Shown here: one piece after another, positions 1 to 8,418 of the stretch
Layout of the letters: each line of letters opens with the position of its first letter
Numbering within the stretch: position 1 is the stretch's first letter
Source of the DNA: Edaphocola aurantiacus
GTDB lineage: Bacteria; Bacteroidota; Bacteroidia; Chitinophagales; Chitinophagaceae
DNA: 64,000 bases
Assembly (NCBI RefSeq): GCF_019797745.1
Contig: NZ_VOSI01000001.1
Span: forward strand, 182,918 to 246,917
Direction: 5' to 3'
Made by a program: the position numbers and the translations under genes
The notes under the pieces: model-generated
What the model was told of the DNA's origin: nothing
What the model saw: the letters and a program-made list of their open reading frames with translations, nothing else
Databases searched by the model: none

Positions 1-5
1 ATATT

Positions 6-1988
6 TTAGAATTGCATCAGCTTCTGTACAGACTCATCCAGTCTGCCCTTAGCCAGGAAGTTCTGCTCCAGTTCAATAGCAAATGGGATTGGTGTATCCA
101 GGCTGGCACAACGCACGATAGGCGCATCCAGGTACTGGAAACAGTTTTCAGAGATCCATGCAGAAATTTCTCCGCCAATACCACCCATCAGACAATCTTC
201 ATGTAAGAGTAATACTTTACCGGTTCGTTTCACACTGGCTTCGATAGCTTCATAATCCAGCGGAGACAGCGTTCTCAGATCCAGGATGTCGATAGACAAT
301 TCAGGATGCTGCTTCGCATACTCTGTAGCCCAGTGTACGCCGCTACCATAAGTAATGATAGACACATCGCTACCTTCCTGCACCAGTCTTGCCTTACCGA
401 TCTCGATGGTATAGTAATCATCCGGTACCTGTCCGCTTACACTTCTGTACAAGGCTTTATGTTCGAAGAAGATAACAGGGTTAGGATCTTCAAAAGAGGC
501 CAGCAGTAAGCCTTTGGCATCTTCCGGTGTGGCAGGATATACTACTTTTAATCCCGGTGTATGGGTAAACCATGCTTCATTGCTCTGAGAGTGGAACGGA
601 CCTGCTCCTACTCCTGCACCTGTTGGCATACGCACCACTACGTCGGCATTTTGTCCCCAGCGGTAATGAATTTTAGCGAGGTTATTGATGATCTGGTTGA
701 AGCCTACCGTTGCGAAATCGGCAAACTGCATTTCCATCATAGCTTTATATCCTTTGATGGACAGACCCAGTGCAGTACCGATAATGGCGCTTTCACATAA
801 TGGTGTATTGCGCACACGCTCTTTACCAAACTGTTCCATCATACCTTCGGTTACTTTGAAGGCTCCGCCGTATTCAGCGATATCCTGACCCATCAAAACC
901 AGTTTTGGATGACGTTCCATAGCCTGACGCATGGCATCGCTGATGGCCTGGATAAATTTCTTTTCGCTCTTTGCACAGCTATCGGTAATCACTGTATTTT
1001 CTGCTTTATATGGCACAAATACATCTGCTACTTCTTCTGCAGTATCCGGTTTGATGGCTTCCGCTGCAAAACCGATCTCCAGACCGGCTTCAATCTCCTG
1101 CTGAATCGCTTCACGGATCGCTGCGATCTGCGCATCGTCAATGATATTTTCTTTTTTCAGGAAGTCTTCATAGTTCTGTACCGGGTCTTTCTTGCCCCAT
1201 AATTCAAACAGTTCTTTCGGTACATATTTCACACCACTGGCCTCTTCATGACCACGCATACGGAAGGTCATGGCTTCGATCATGATCGGCTTCTGCTCTG
1301 TAATACAGTATTCGCGCGCTTCTTTGATCGCCTGGTATACTTCCAGGATATTATTACCATCTATTATTTTTGAAGCCATTCCATAACCAACAGCTTTATC
1401 GGCCAGTTGCTTACAGATAAATTGTTCGCTGCTCGGAGTACTTAATCCGTAACCATTGTTTTCGATCAGGAAAATAACCGGCAGACCCCATACAGCTGCT
1501 GTATTCAGCGCTTCATGGAAGTCTCCTTCACTGGTACCGCCATCGCCGGAAAAGGCAAGGGATACTTTTTGTTCTTTCTGTAATTTATGTGCCAAGGCAA
1601 TACCATCAGCAATAGCCAGCTGAGGTCCCAGGTGAGAGATCATACCACAGATATGGTGCTCATTACTACCGAAGTGGAATGAACGCTCACGGCCTTTACT
1701 GTAGCCTTCTTTTTTGCCCTGCCATTGCAGGAATAATTTAGAAAAAGGCATTTTACGGGCGGTGAATACGCCCAGGTTGCGGTGCAGGGGCATGATATAC
1801 TCATCACTGTCCAGCGCCATAGTAGCTCCTACGGCAATCGCCTCCTGGCCAATACCGCTAAACCATTTGCTTACTCTGCCCTGACGCAGCAAAATCAACA
1901 TCTTTTCTTCTATCATCCGGGGTTTTACCAGGCCCGCATATAATTGTATCAACAGGTCTTTGTCGAAGTGCTTATGATCAAATTGCAT
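6..1988 (-). CDS. 2-oxoacid (branched-chain) dehydrogenase E1, fused alpha and beta subunits
   Basis: Thiamine-diphosphate-dependent decarboxylase of a cytoplasmic 2-oxoacid dehydrogenase complex, most likely the branched-chain one. The 660-residue product carries E1-alpha first (about residues 1-330), with the ThDP motif beginning GDG at 148-150 and ending ENN at 176-178. E1-beta follows from about 345, with a typical PLCESAIIG stretch. Fused E1 chains of this length are common in Bacteroidota. The frame stays open 26 codons further upstream, but the ATG at 1988 begins the conserved alpha domain, and the extra residues look like untranslated leader. The stop lies at the window edge, so the gene is complete. 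Substrate preference (branched-chain versus pyruvate) is inferred from family resemblance only. Confidence 0.9.
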   Translation of the reverse strand: MQFDHKHFDKDLLIQLYAGLVKPRMIEEKMLILLRQGRVSKWFSGIGQEAIAVGATMALDSDEYIMPLHRNLGVFTARKMPFSKLFLQWQGKKEGYSKGRERSFHFGSNEHHICGMISHLGPQLAIADGIALAHKLQKEQKVSLAFSGDGGTSEGDFHEALNTAAVWGLPVIFLIENNGYGLSTPSSEQFICKQLADKAVGYGMASKIIDGNNILEVYQAIKEAREYCITEQKPIMIEAMTFRMRGHEEASGVKYVPKELFELWGKKDPVQNYEDFLKKENIIDDAQIAAIREAIQQEIEAGLEIGFAAEAIKPDTAEEVADVFVPYKAENTVITDSCAKSEKKFIQAISDAMRQAMERHPKLVLMGQDIAEYGGAFKVTEGMMEQFGKERVRNTPLCESAIIGTALGLSIKGYKAMMEMQFADFATVGFNQIINNLAKIHYRWGQNADVVVRMPTGAGVGAGPFHSQSNEAWFTHTPGLKVVYPATPEDAKGLLLASFEDPNPVIFFEHKALYRSVSGQVPDDYYTIEIGKARLVQEGSDVSIITYGSGVHWATEYAKQHPELSIDILDLRTLSPLDYEAIEASVKRTGKVLLLHEDCLMGGIGGEISAWISENCFQYLDAPIVRCASLDTPIPFAIELEQNFLAKGRLDESVQKLMQF

Positions 1989-2141
1989 GGATTCTAAAAA
2001 ATTTGCCCAAAGGTAATATATTTTACCTATCTGCCACGGCCGTATATATAGATAAATTATGCACAAGTCAAGTGTTTTTGGTGCGCACTCAATTTAACAG
2101 AAAGATGATATAACAAAAGGCCGATCATTGTATAATCGATC

Positions 2142-2149
2142 TACCTTTG
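2142..2149 (+). promoter_or_regulatory. Bacteroidota -7 element of the endonuclease I gene
   Basis: TACCTTTG matches the TAnnTTTG consensus and lies 19 nt before the ATG. No good -33 TTTG is visible at the usual distance. Confidence 0.45.
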
Positions 2150-2168
2150 GCGCCTGTTTTTGTGTGAT

Positions 2169-3290
2169 ATGAAAAAATTTCTCTGCTTTACATTATTCAT
2201 GGCCGGTACTGCTGCGGTATGGGCACAGATCCCTGCCGGTTACTATAATGCGGCAAACGGCTATACGGGTTATGCCCTGAAAACAAAGCTCTCCAATATC
2301 ATCAGCCTGGGGCATATAGATAATGGTTACGGCGGATTGTATACTGGTTACCAGACAACTGATGTAGATCATTATTATGAAAATGACGGTACCCTGCTGG
2401 ATATGTATTCCGAAAAACCGAGTGGTACGGATGCGTATACCTACAGTGCTTCGCAAACCAGCGACCGTTGTGGTAATTACAATAGTGAAGGAGACTGTTA
2501 TAACCGGGAGCATATTGTGCCGCAAAGCCTGTTCAACAGTAATGCTCCGATGAAGCATGACATCCAGTTTGTGATTCCTACAGACGGATTTGTGAATGGC
2601 AAACGCAGCAATTATCCTTACGGAAAAGTGAATAACCCGACCTGGACTTCGAGCAATGGTTCTAAACTGGGCGCCAACAGTTCTGCAGGCTACTCTGGCA
2701 CTGTGTTTGAGCCGATCGATGAATTCAAGGGAGATATAGCCCGTGCAACTTTTTACTTTGTAACCCGCTACCAGAGCAGTGTTCCCAGCTTCAGTCAGGG
2801 TAATATCCTGGATGGTACCACTACAAGGGGACTGCAGCAATGGTATACTGATCTGTTATTGCAATGGCATCACCAGGACCCGGTGAGCCAGAGAGAGATT
2901 GACCGTAATAATGCCGCATATACCTATCAGCATAACCGTAATCCTTATATTGACCATCCGGAATATGTGGATTGTATCTGGGGCAATACGAATTGCGGAC
3001 CGGATACGCCGACCGCCATTATACCGGTGCAGGAGCAACTGGCTTATGTGGCCATGTACCCCAATCCATCTACGGGTATAGTATACATCAATATTGAAAC
3101 AACAGTACAGGATGCCATACAGATGATCTCTGTACAAGCGTTGGATGGCCGTATGATCTGGAATCAGGAAGCAGTGAATGCAAATAGCTTCAGTAAACAG
3201 ATCAACCTGGGTGACTATCCTGCCGGGGTGTATATCCTGAAGGTGAAGACTGCAAAAGGTCTGGCTGTCCGGAAACTGGTTAAAGAATAA
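2169..3290 (+). CDS. Secreted endonuclease I family nuclease with T9SS sorting domain
   Basis: Extracellular metal-dependent nuclease, expected to cut DNA or RNA without strong sequence preference. A signal peptide ends near AQ at 19-20. The endonuclease I core has the His motif REHIVPQS at 113-120 and the block from HDIQ to GKRSN at 130-148, which supplies the metal and phosphate ligands. The last 80 or so residues (MYPNPSTG ... GVYILKVKT ... LVKE) are a T9SS type A C-terminal signal, so the enzyme should leave through the outer membrane by T9SS. The ATG at 2169 starts the signal peptide; a TTG three codons upstream is less likely. It is transcribed divergently from the E1 gene and ends at a strong bidirectional terminator. 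Nutrient acquisition from extracellular DNA is the usual role inferred for such enzymes. Confidence 0.9.
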   Translation: MKKFLCFTLFMAGTAAVWAQIPAGYYNAANGYTGYALKTKLSNIISLGHIDNGYGGLYTGYQTTDVDHYYENDGTLLDMYSEKPSGTDAYTYSASQTSDRCGNYNSEGDCYNREHIVPQSLFNSNAPMKHDIQFVIPTDGFVNGKRSNYPYGKVNNPTWTSSNGSKLGANSSAGYSGTVFEPIDEFKGDIARATFYFVTRYQSSVPSFSQGNILDGTTTRGLQQWYTDLLLQWHHQDPVSQREIDRNNAAYTYQHNRNPYIDHPEYVDCIWGNTNCGPDTPTAIIPVQEQLAYVAMYPNPSTGIVYINIETTVQDAIQMISVQALDGRMIWNQEAVNANSFSKQINLGDYPAGVYILKVKTAKGLAVRKLVKE

Positions 3291-3296
3291 ATATAC

Positions 3297-3355
3297 AGTA
3301 TATAAAAAAGTGTTGCGCGCCGGCATAGCCGGCGCGCAACACTTTTTTATATACT
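3297..3355. terminator. Bidirectional terminator with perfect 28-bp stem
   Basis: Arms 3297-3324 and 3328-3355 are exact reverse complements around a 3-nt ATA loop. A GC-rich core is flanked by A6 on the left and T6 on the right, so it works as an intrinsic terminator in both directions between the convergent genes. Confidence 0.9.
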
Positions 3356-3365
3356 CCAAATCCGG

Positions 3366-4610
3366 TTATGGCTGGAAGCGATACATTAACCCGATATTAA
3401 AGAGACTACTTTTATAGCTTTTCTGATCGGTACTGATATAATTGGTCAGTCCCTGGCGGTACTGTCCCAGTACAGAAAGTGCTTTATTGATGCGGACACC
3501 CAGCTGCCCTTTCACCCCGGAATCCCATTGGGATACATTTCTCACCATAGACATCGCTTTGATGTCTTTCTGGGCAATATCACTGTTATAATACAGGTTA
3601 AGGCCTGTATTGATGTTGCGATACAAGTCTACCCCAACGGACAGGGACACCTGTTTGGTCACTTTATACCCGACCATCGGTGCAATACCTACACCAAGGA
3701 TATTATTGCCGTATATATTCTGCGTCTCTCCTATTGTATTGGCAGCAGTGGCATTCAATCCGTCTGAGCTCACCATTTCTCCGTTTTTATAGGAGATACC
3801 GTATCGTGCATGCTCACTGAAGCGCACATCGGTTGCAGCCATGCTTACAGAGGCTTCGGTATAAAAGGCATCTGTCCATTCTTTACGCAGAACAACACCA
3901 ACATTATACTGTACATTACCCAGGTTGGGCTTACCGATGTTTGCGGCCAGTCCGATACTCATCGATTTGTCCAGCTGCGGCTCATCAAAATAGCTGGTCT
4001 GATGGGTAATCGGTTCGAAACCGGAACGATTGCTTTTATTGCCAGCCAGTTCTTTAGATGACACTTCCGGCTGCAATGGCTTGACTGGTGTAATATTGAT
4101 TGGGTCCTTTATCTCTTCGGCCTGTACCTTAACGATTACCGGAACATCCTGCAGTATCTCAACTTCCGGCTTTTCCCTGAAGGTATAGTCCAGCTCCTGT
4201 AAAGCATTTCCCGGCACTGCTGTCGATGCTGCTAAGGTATGCTGCGCTTCATTGCTTACCGGTGCTATGGCATCGGTAGTGTGTTCGCTTTGCGGTTGTG
4301 CGGCAACGGCCGCAGGAGTAGGTGCTTCCTGTTTGGGAGCCTGTGCGATCATGGTTTCGGAAGCATTTCTGGTCATATCCGACTGGTCGCTGAACTGCCA
4401 GATACTCCAGGTACCTAAGCTCAGCACTGCTGCTGCGGCCGCTATTTTACCATAACGACGCCAGCCCCACCAAGGTATCAGCTTCGGAGCCGGGGCCACG
4501 TCTGTTCCGGACAGCGCGCGCGCCATCTTTTCCCAGCCGTCTGCAGGAGGTTTAAACTCCTGGTTTTCCCACATGGCCTTCCATTCCTGCTCTCTGATCT
4601 CGTCACTCAT
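3366..4610 (-). CDS. Putative anti-sigma factor with C-terminal outer-membrane beta-barrel-like domain
   Basis: Likely partner of the ECF sigma factor encoded just upstream; the two frames overlap by 4 bp (ATGA). The N-terminal 50 residues are charged and Trp-rich, as in cytoplasmic sigma-binding tails. One membrane segment follows at about 54-72. A Pro/Ala/Gln-rich linker runs to about 210. Residues 215-414 alternate like the beta-strands of an outer membrane barrel and end in a strand (NIGLMYRF), although the last two residues are QP instead of a terminal Phe. A chain with both an inner-membrane helix and a barrel-like end is odd, but I believe such architectures recur beside Bacteroidota ECF factors. 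Whether the C-terminal part inserts in the outer membrane is not known from sequence. Confidence 0.65.
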   Translation of the reverse strand: MSDEIREQEWKAMWENQEFKPPADGWEKMARALSGTDVAPAPKLIPWWGWRRYGKIAAAAAVLSLGTWSIWQFSDQSDMTRNASETMIAQAPKQEAPTPAAVAAQPQSEHTTDAIAPVSNEAQHTLAASTAVPGNALQELDYTFREKPEVEILQDVPVIVKVQAEEIKDPINITPVKPLQPEVSSKELAGNKSNRSGFEPITHQTSYFDEPQLDKSMSIGLAANIGKPNLGNVQYNVGVVLRKEWTDAFYTEASVSMAATDVRFSEHARYGISYKNGEMVSSDGLNATAANTIGETQNIYGNNILGVGIAPMVGYKVTKQVSLSVGVDLYRNINTGLNLYYNSDIAQKDIKAMSMVRNVSQWDSGVKGQLGVRINKALSVLGQYRQGLTNYISTDQKSYKSSLFNIGLMYRFQP

Positions 4611-5179
4611 ATCTGAAAATTATGTGCGTTTGTCAAAATACTTTTCAAGGTTTTCCGCGCCTGGAATAATAACCAGTGCGAATGGTTTTCGGTTATAGTC
4701 AGTACATCTGCGATTTCTTTATGACTGTACCCTTCGAATACATAAAGGTTGAATACAACTTTTTGCTTCTCCGGTAGTTTCTTTAGTATGTGTACAATAT
4801 CGGCCGCAGATAGTTTACGGTGTATCTCATTTTCTATCGGACTCTCGAGCAGATGGCTGTCGGTATTGTAAATGGTGTTCTTGTCTACTTCATTTTTCAG
4901 GGCGTTGATCGCACGTAACTGGTCGAGGCATACGCGACTCATTACCCGTTTGATCCATCCTTCAAAAGATCCCTCAAATTTATATTGTCCCAGGTTATTA
5001 TATATCTTCAAAAAACCGTCATGCACCCACTGTTCCGCATCTTCGGAGGTAGGCGCATAACGGATACTCACCTTCATCAAGGTGCTGTAATAAGTGTAAT
5101 AGAATTCCCTTTGCATTAAGGCTTCGCCTTTAATGCATCCGGTAATCAGGTAATGTAGCTTTTCGTCTATATAATCCAT
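4607..5179 (-). CDS. ECF-type RNA polymerase sigma-70 factor
   Basis: A 190-residue alternative sigma factor. Region 2 spans about residues 20-90, with the typical stretch EDAEQWVHDGFLKIY and then FEGWIKRV. Region 4 spans about 125-180, with KLPEKQKVVFNLYVFEGYSHKEIADVL and a helix-turn-helix. It lacks regions 1 and 3, as ECF factors do. It is the first gene of a two-gene unit with the anti-sigma-like protein. The signal and the regulon are unknown; the three small lipoprotein genes further upstream are on the same strand, but nothing in the sequence ties them to this factor. Confidence 0.92.
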   Translation of the reverse strand: MDYIDEKLHYLITGCIKGEALMQREFYYTYYSTLMKVSIRYAPTSEDAEQWVHDGFLKIYNNLGQYKFEGSFEGWIKRVMSRVCLDQLRAINALKNEVDKNTIYNTDSHLLESPIENEIHRKLSAADIVHILKKLPEKQKVVFNLYVFEGYSHKEIADVLTITENHSHWLLFQARKTLKSILTNAHNFQI

Positions 5180-5208
5180 CTACAGGTTTGCCTGTATTAA
5201 TTTTACGT

Positions 5209-5460
5209 TTAACTATCTTTTTTGCACTTACATGCATTGCACTCCTGCTCTGTGGCAAAGCCTTTCTGAGAACAGCCGCTGTATGCTTTCAGCTCGCAGC
5301 TATTGGTTGCAGGGTTAAAGAACCAGCGCTGAAAATAAGCCTGGCAAGCTTCACCTACAGGCACCTTGTCATTACAAGGACCATCTGCCGTTGAACATTT
5401 TTTAGAGCAGGAAGAAAATCCTACAATTGCTACTGCTAAAATACTGATGATTGCTTTCAT
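5209..5460 (-). CDS. Small lipoprotein with Kunitz/BPTI-like domain
   Basis: An 83-residue protein with a lipoprotein signal (GFSSC, Cys18). The rest aligns with the Kunitz (BPTI) serine protease inhibitor pattern. From Cys39 to Arg45, Asn49, Cys55 and GC at 62-63 the spacings equal those of BPTI from Cys14 to Arg20, Asn24, Cys30 and GC at 37-38. Cys29 and Cys74 or Cys77/79 would supply the remaining disulfides. The loop between the fourth and fifth cysteines is two residues shorter than in BPTI. The P1 position (after Cys39) is Gln, not Lys or Arg, so trypsin inhibition is doubtful. It is probably exposed on an envelope membrane. It lies 29 bp upstream of the sigma factor start and in the same direction. 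Confidence 0.7.
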   Translation of the reverse strand: MKAIISILAVAIVGFSSCSKKCSTADGPCNDKVPVGEACQAYFQRWFFNPATNSCELKAYSGCSQKGFATEQECNACKCKKDS

Positions 5461-5508
5461 GGTTTTACTTTTTTTAGGGTTATATAATAAATAGGGATTT
5501 ATTCAATA

Positions 5509-5868
5509 CTATTTATGCCAGATCTGGGCAACGAATATGGCATTGCTCCAGAAATCTACACCATTGATGGTACTGCCACCGGCAAAACCACCCAGGTAGC
5601 CCAGTGTGCGGCAATCATCATTCAGCACTTCAGAAGTCATATCTGCAATACAGGTGCCATAATCCATCACATACACCAGTTCGCCCTGGAACATATATGA
5701 ATTGATGGTGGCATCTGCGCAGGTATTTTCATCTTCCTGGAAGACCAGTAACTTCCGCTCTACACATTCTTTCCCGAATGGAGGAGGACAGCCGGGCGGA
5801 TTAATCTTATCGCAACTGAGCAATAGGGTGCTCAGTGTCAACATAGAAAATAGGGTTAGCGTTTTCAT
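5509..5868 (-). CDS. Small lipoprotein (DUF6970-like)
   Basis: A 119-residue lipoprotein: signal peptide, then lipobox LLLSC with Cys19. The mature part has conserved-looking Cys, Asp and Gly positions (KECVERKL, GTCIADMTSEV, CRTLGYLGG). I associate this pattern with a Bacteroidota family of unknown function, DUF6970, but could not check it. No catalytic motif is visible. It lies between two other tiny lipoprotein genes on the same strand, 48 bp from the Kunitz-like gene, so cotranscription is plausible. Confidence 0.65.
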   Translation of the reverse strand: MKTLTLFSMLTLSTLLLSCDKINPPGCPPPFGKECVERKLLVFQEDENTCADATINSYMFQGELVYVMDYGTCIADMTSEVLNDDCRTLGYLGGFAGGSTINGVDFWSNAIFVAQIWHK

Positions 5869-5898
5869 GACGGATCATTTAAAGGGTTATAACGGGCA

Positions 5899-6195
5899 TT
5901 ATTCTACCGAATATATTTCTATCAGTCCTTCGGAAGCATGCAACATTGCGCATACGGCGCCGGTATCCAATGTAGGGCAGGAACCGATAGTCTTGTATTG
6001 AGCCTGAACAGTTGCTCCGTTATTATACCCATCCAGCATCTCATGGTTACACACGCGGTAATCCTTTTGCTGATCTCTCAGGTATACGCCGGTACAGTCT
6101 TTTACAACAGTAACATACTTCATCTTTACACATCGGATGCAGGAACTCAGTCCGATTACGCTCCATACTGTTAAAGCCACTAAATACTTTTTCAT
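5899..6195 (-). CDS. Small cysteine-containing lipoprotein of unknown function
   Basis: A 98-residue protein with a lipoprotein signal (IGLSSC, Cys19) and five further cysteines (at 22, 34, 49, 73, 82), enough for two disulfides in the periplasm or at the surface. I do not recognise the family. It is the first of three consecutive tiny lipoprotein genes, 30 bp before the next. The ATG at 6195 begins a normal signal peptide. Confidence 0.6.
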   Translation of the reverse strand: MKKYLVALTVWSVIGLSSCIRCVKMKYVTVVKDCTGVYLRDQQKDYRVCNHEMLDGYNNGATVQAQYKTIGSCPTLDTGAVCAMLHASEGLIEIYSVE

Positions 6196-6354
6196 GATAG
6201 ACAGGGTTTACAGGGTAAAATATACAATCCCTTTTACCGGGGACAGGGTTATATATATAGACGCAGACTATTTAACAAATCTTAGAAAAATGAAAAAAAA
6301 TATGCTGATTCCTTTCAGAAACAGCATATTATGATGGCAAAATTGTATGTATTG

Positions 6355-8364
6355 CTAAAAAGTCAGGCTGAGGTTAAGGGCCAAATTCCTGCCCGGACGG
6401 TAGAGTTTGAGGATGTCGAGGTGTTCGTAATACTGTTTATCCAGTATATTATAGACTGCTGCGTGTACATTCAGGGTATTCTTCCCTATTGCAAAGTTGC
6501 GTCCGGCCCCCACATTAAATATGGTGAATCCTGCCGAGGCCCGCTCTCCGTACACTGCTGTGCTGACACGATCCTGCCGGCTCTGGCTGATGCTTTCTGC
6601 ATAAAAACCATATTTTGACGGTGTATATTCGATGCGGTTTATCGACTTAAACGGGGGTATGAGCGGTAAAGCATTACCGGCATTGTCCTGCCCTATGCTG
6701 ATGCTGTTGGTAGATTGTATATACCATTTATCCCATGGCCGGTATGTAGCATATAATTCGCCGCCATACAGTAAAGCATCCGGAATATTGACATATTGCT
6801 TCACACCACTGGCACCAATCGTCATGGTGCTGTACCCTTGCTTGCGCTGGCCGACTATATAATTGCTGAAGCGATATACAAACAGTTGCGGTTGTATATG
6901 CAGCCGGTGCTGATGATAGGACATGCCCAGGCTGGCGTTTACAGAGGTTTCCTGTTTAAGGTCTTTATTACCGATGTAATCAAAATTATCCATCCGGTTG
7001 AACAGGTAAAAGGCATATAGTTCCTGAGCAGAAGCACTACGGGCACCACGGCTCAACTGTCCGAACAGCGTCCATCGGCCATTGATATGTTTCTCTGCAT
7101 TCAGACCTGCGTTCCAGATAAGGTTTTTACGATCCAGGGAGCCTGTAAAGAGGCTGGACAATGTTTCTTTACCCAGTTCGGTATAGATATCTGATTGTAC
7201 ATAGTTCACCGTAAGGGACGGACTCAATGTCCAGTCCTGCCCCAGGTATATTTTATCCTTAAGATCGATGCCATATACGGTACGCTGCACATCCGGGAGG
7301 GTGAGCATAAACATCTCTGCTGCATTCTTAGGATACATCGTCATTTCGGCATGTAGCCTGTTGCTGTATGCGGTGAATTGGGCTTCCAGAAAATGATTGG
7401 TATAATACCATTTAGCCCTGGAGTATAAGCCCATCGTCTGCGAGGTGCCCGGCATATCCATATGTATGGGTACCTGCCAGGCCGGACGTTTGGTATCGTC
7501 CATAGCATGGTCTATATAATTATAATATACTTTGCTCTCCCAGCTTTTGAGCTTCATTCCTGTAGGCGTATATATATAACTGGCCGATCCTATTTTTGCT
7601 TTGGCAAAAGAGACATCCATCGTCAGTGCTGGATAGCCGATGTTATACCCTTCATCCTGCAGGTAATCTACCCTCAGTTGCTGATTGGGCTTCAGGAGAT
7701 ATACGGCACTCAGGCCGAGGTTCCATTTATTGTATTGTGAGAAATTAATTTCCTGCCCTTTACCGGCGGTATAATTACCGGCTCTGCGCCAGACGCCGTT
7801 TGCACTTATGGCAAAACGGGAACGGGAATATTGCAGTGCTGCAATGGTTTGCGTAGCGCTGGCATTGGTCTCATACCCTGCCCCAGCCAGCCCTGACCAG
7901 ACTTTTGCTGCACCGGTTTGTGCTTGCTTCAGGCTGAAATTAAGTCCACCACCCACACTTGCATTATGCTGCTCTCCGTTCGGACTGAACCCCAGCTGTA
8001 TGCGCTCCATATTATTGGGTTCTACATAGGAGCTGATCGGGTCCATACGATCGGTACAGGCACCGAACAGTTGCATGCCGTCTATCGTCATGTTGATCTG
8101 GGCGGCGCTCAGGCCCCTTAAAGTCGGTTCCATGGCAAAGTTTCCCCTGCGGATCATGGTTACTCCCGGTATGCGTTCCAGCAAGCGATCTGTGGATTGC
8201 TGCAGCTCCCGGCTGCGGGTATAGTTCTTCTGGTATCGTTGTCCTGCGATGGTATAATTGACGGTACTGAGTGTATAGCTGTGGTGCACAGAATCAGTTT
8301 CTGATTGTGCATGAACCATAAAGGGTACGGAGCACAGCAATAAGGCATATAAAGGTATACGCAT
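6355..8364 (-). CDS. TonB-dependent outer membrane receptor, probably for copper
   Basis: A 669-residue outer membrane receptor. A signal peptide (to about 19) is followed by a plug domain (about 45-150, with RIPGVTMIRRG and TLRGLSAAQINMTIDG) and a 22-strand-type barrel ending in LSLTF with a terminal Phe. It lacks the long N-terminal carboxypeptidase-like domain of SusC proteins. The plug contains FGACTDRMDP at 100-109. The Cys103 and Met107 there recall receptors of the NosA/copper type. It is the third gene of a unit whose first two products carry CxxxC and Met/His motifs, which supports copper as ligand. Ligand identity is inference. Confidence 0.8.
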   Translation of the reverse strand: MRIPLYALLLCSVPFMVHAQSETDSVHHSYTLSTVNYTIAGQRYQKNYTRSRELQQSTDRLLERIPGVTMIRRGNFAMEPTLRGLSAAQINMTIDGMQLFGACTDRMDPISSYVEPNNMERIQLGFSPNGEQHNASVGGGLNFSLKQAQTGAAKVWSGLAGAGYETNASATQTIAALQYSRSRFAISANGVWRRAGNYTAGKGQEINFSQYNKWNLGLSAVYLLKPNQQLRVDYLQDEGYNIGYPALTMDVSFAKAKIGSASYIYTPTGMKLKSWESKVYYNYIDHAMDDTKRPAWQVPIHMDMPGTSQTMGLYSRAKWYYTNHFLEAQFTAYSNRLHAEMTMYPKNAAEMFMLTLPDVQRTVYGIDLKDKIYLGQDWTLSPSLTVNYVQSDIYTELGKETLSSLFTGSLDRKNLIWNAGLNAEKHINGRWTLFGQLSRGARSASAQELYAFYLFNRMDNFDYIGNKDLKQETSVNASLGMSYHQHRLHIQPQLFVYRFSNYIVGQRKQGYSTMTIGASGVKQYVNIPDALLYGGELYATYRPWDKWYIQSTNSISIGQDNAGNALPLIPPFKSINRIEYTPSKYGFYAESISQSRQDRVSTAVYGERASAGFTIFNVGAGRNFAIGKNTLNVHAAVYNILDKQYYEHLDILKLYRPGRNLALNLSLTF

Positions 8365-8384
8365 ATGTTTCTTATTGTGAACGA

Positions 8385-8409
8385 CCGGCGGTATCAGAGA
8401 TGCCGCCGG
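8385..8409 (-). other. Intergenic hairpin inside the putative copper operon
   Basis: CCGGCGG at 8385-8391 pairs with CCGCCGG at 8403-8409 across an 11-nt loop in the 54-bp gap between lipoprotein and receptor genes. It has no T tract. It may stabilise mRNA ends or lower expression of the receptor. Confidence 0.4.
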
Positions 8410-8418
8410 CTGCTCCGG

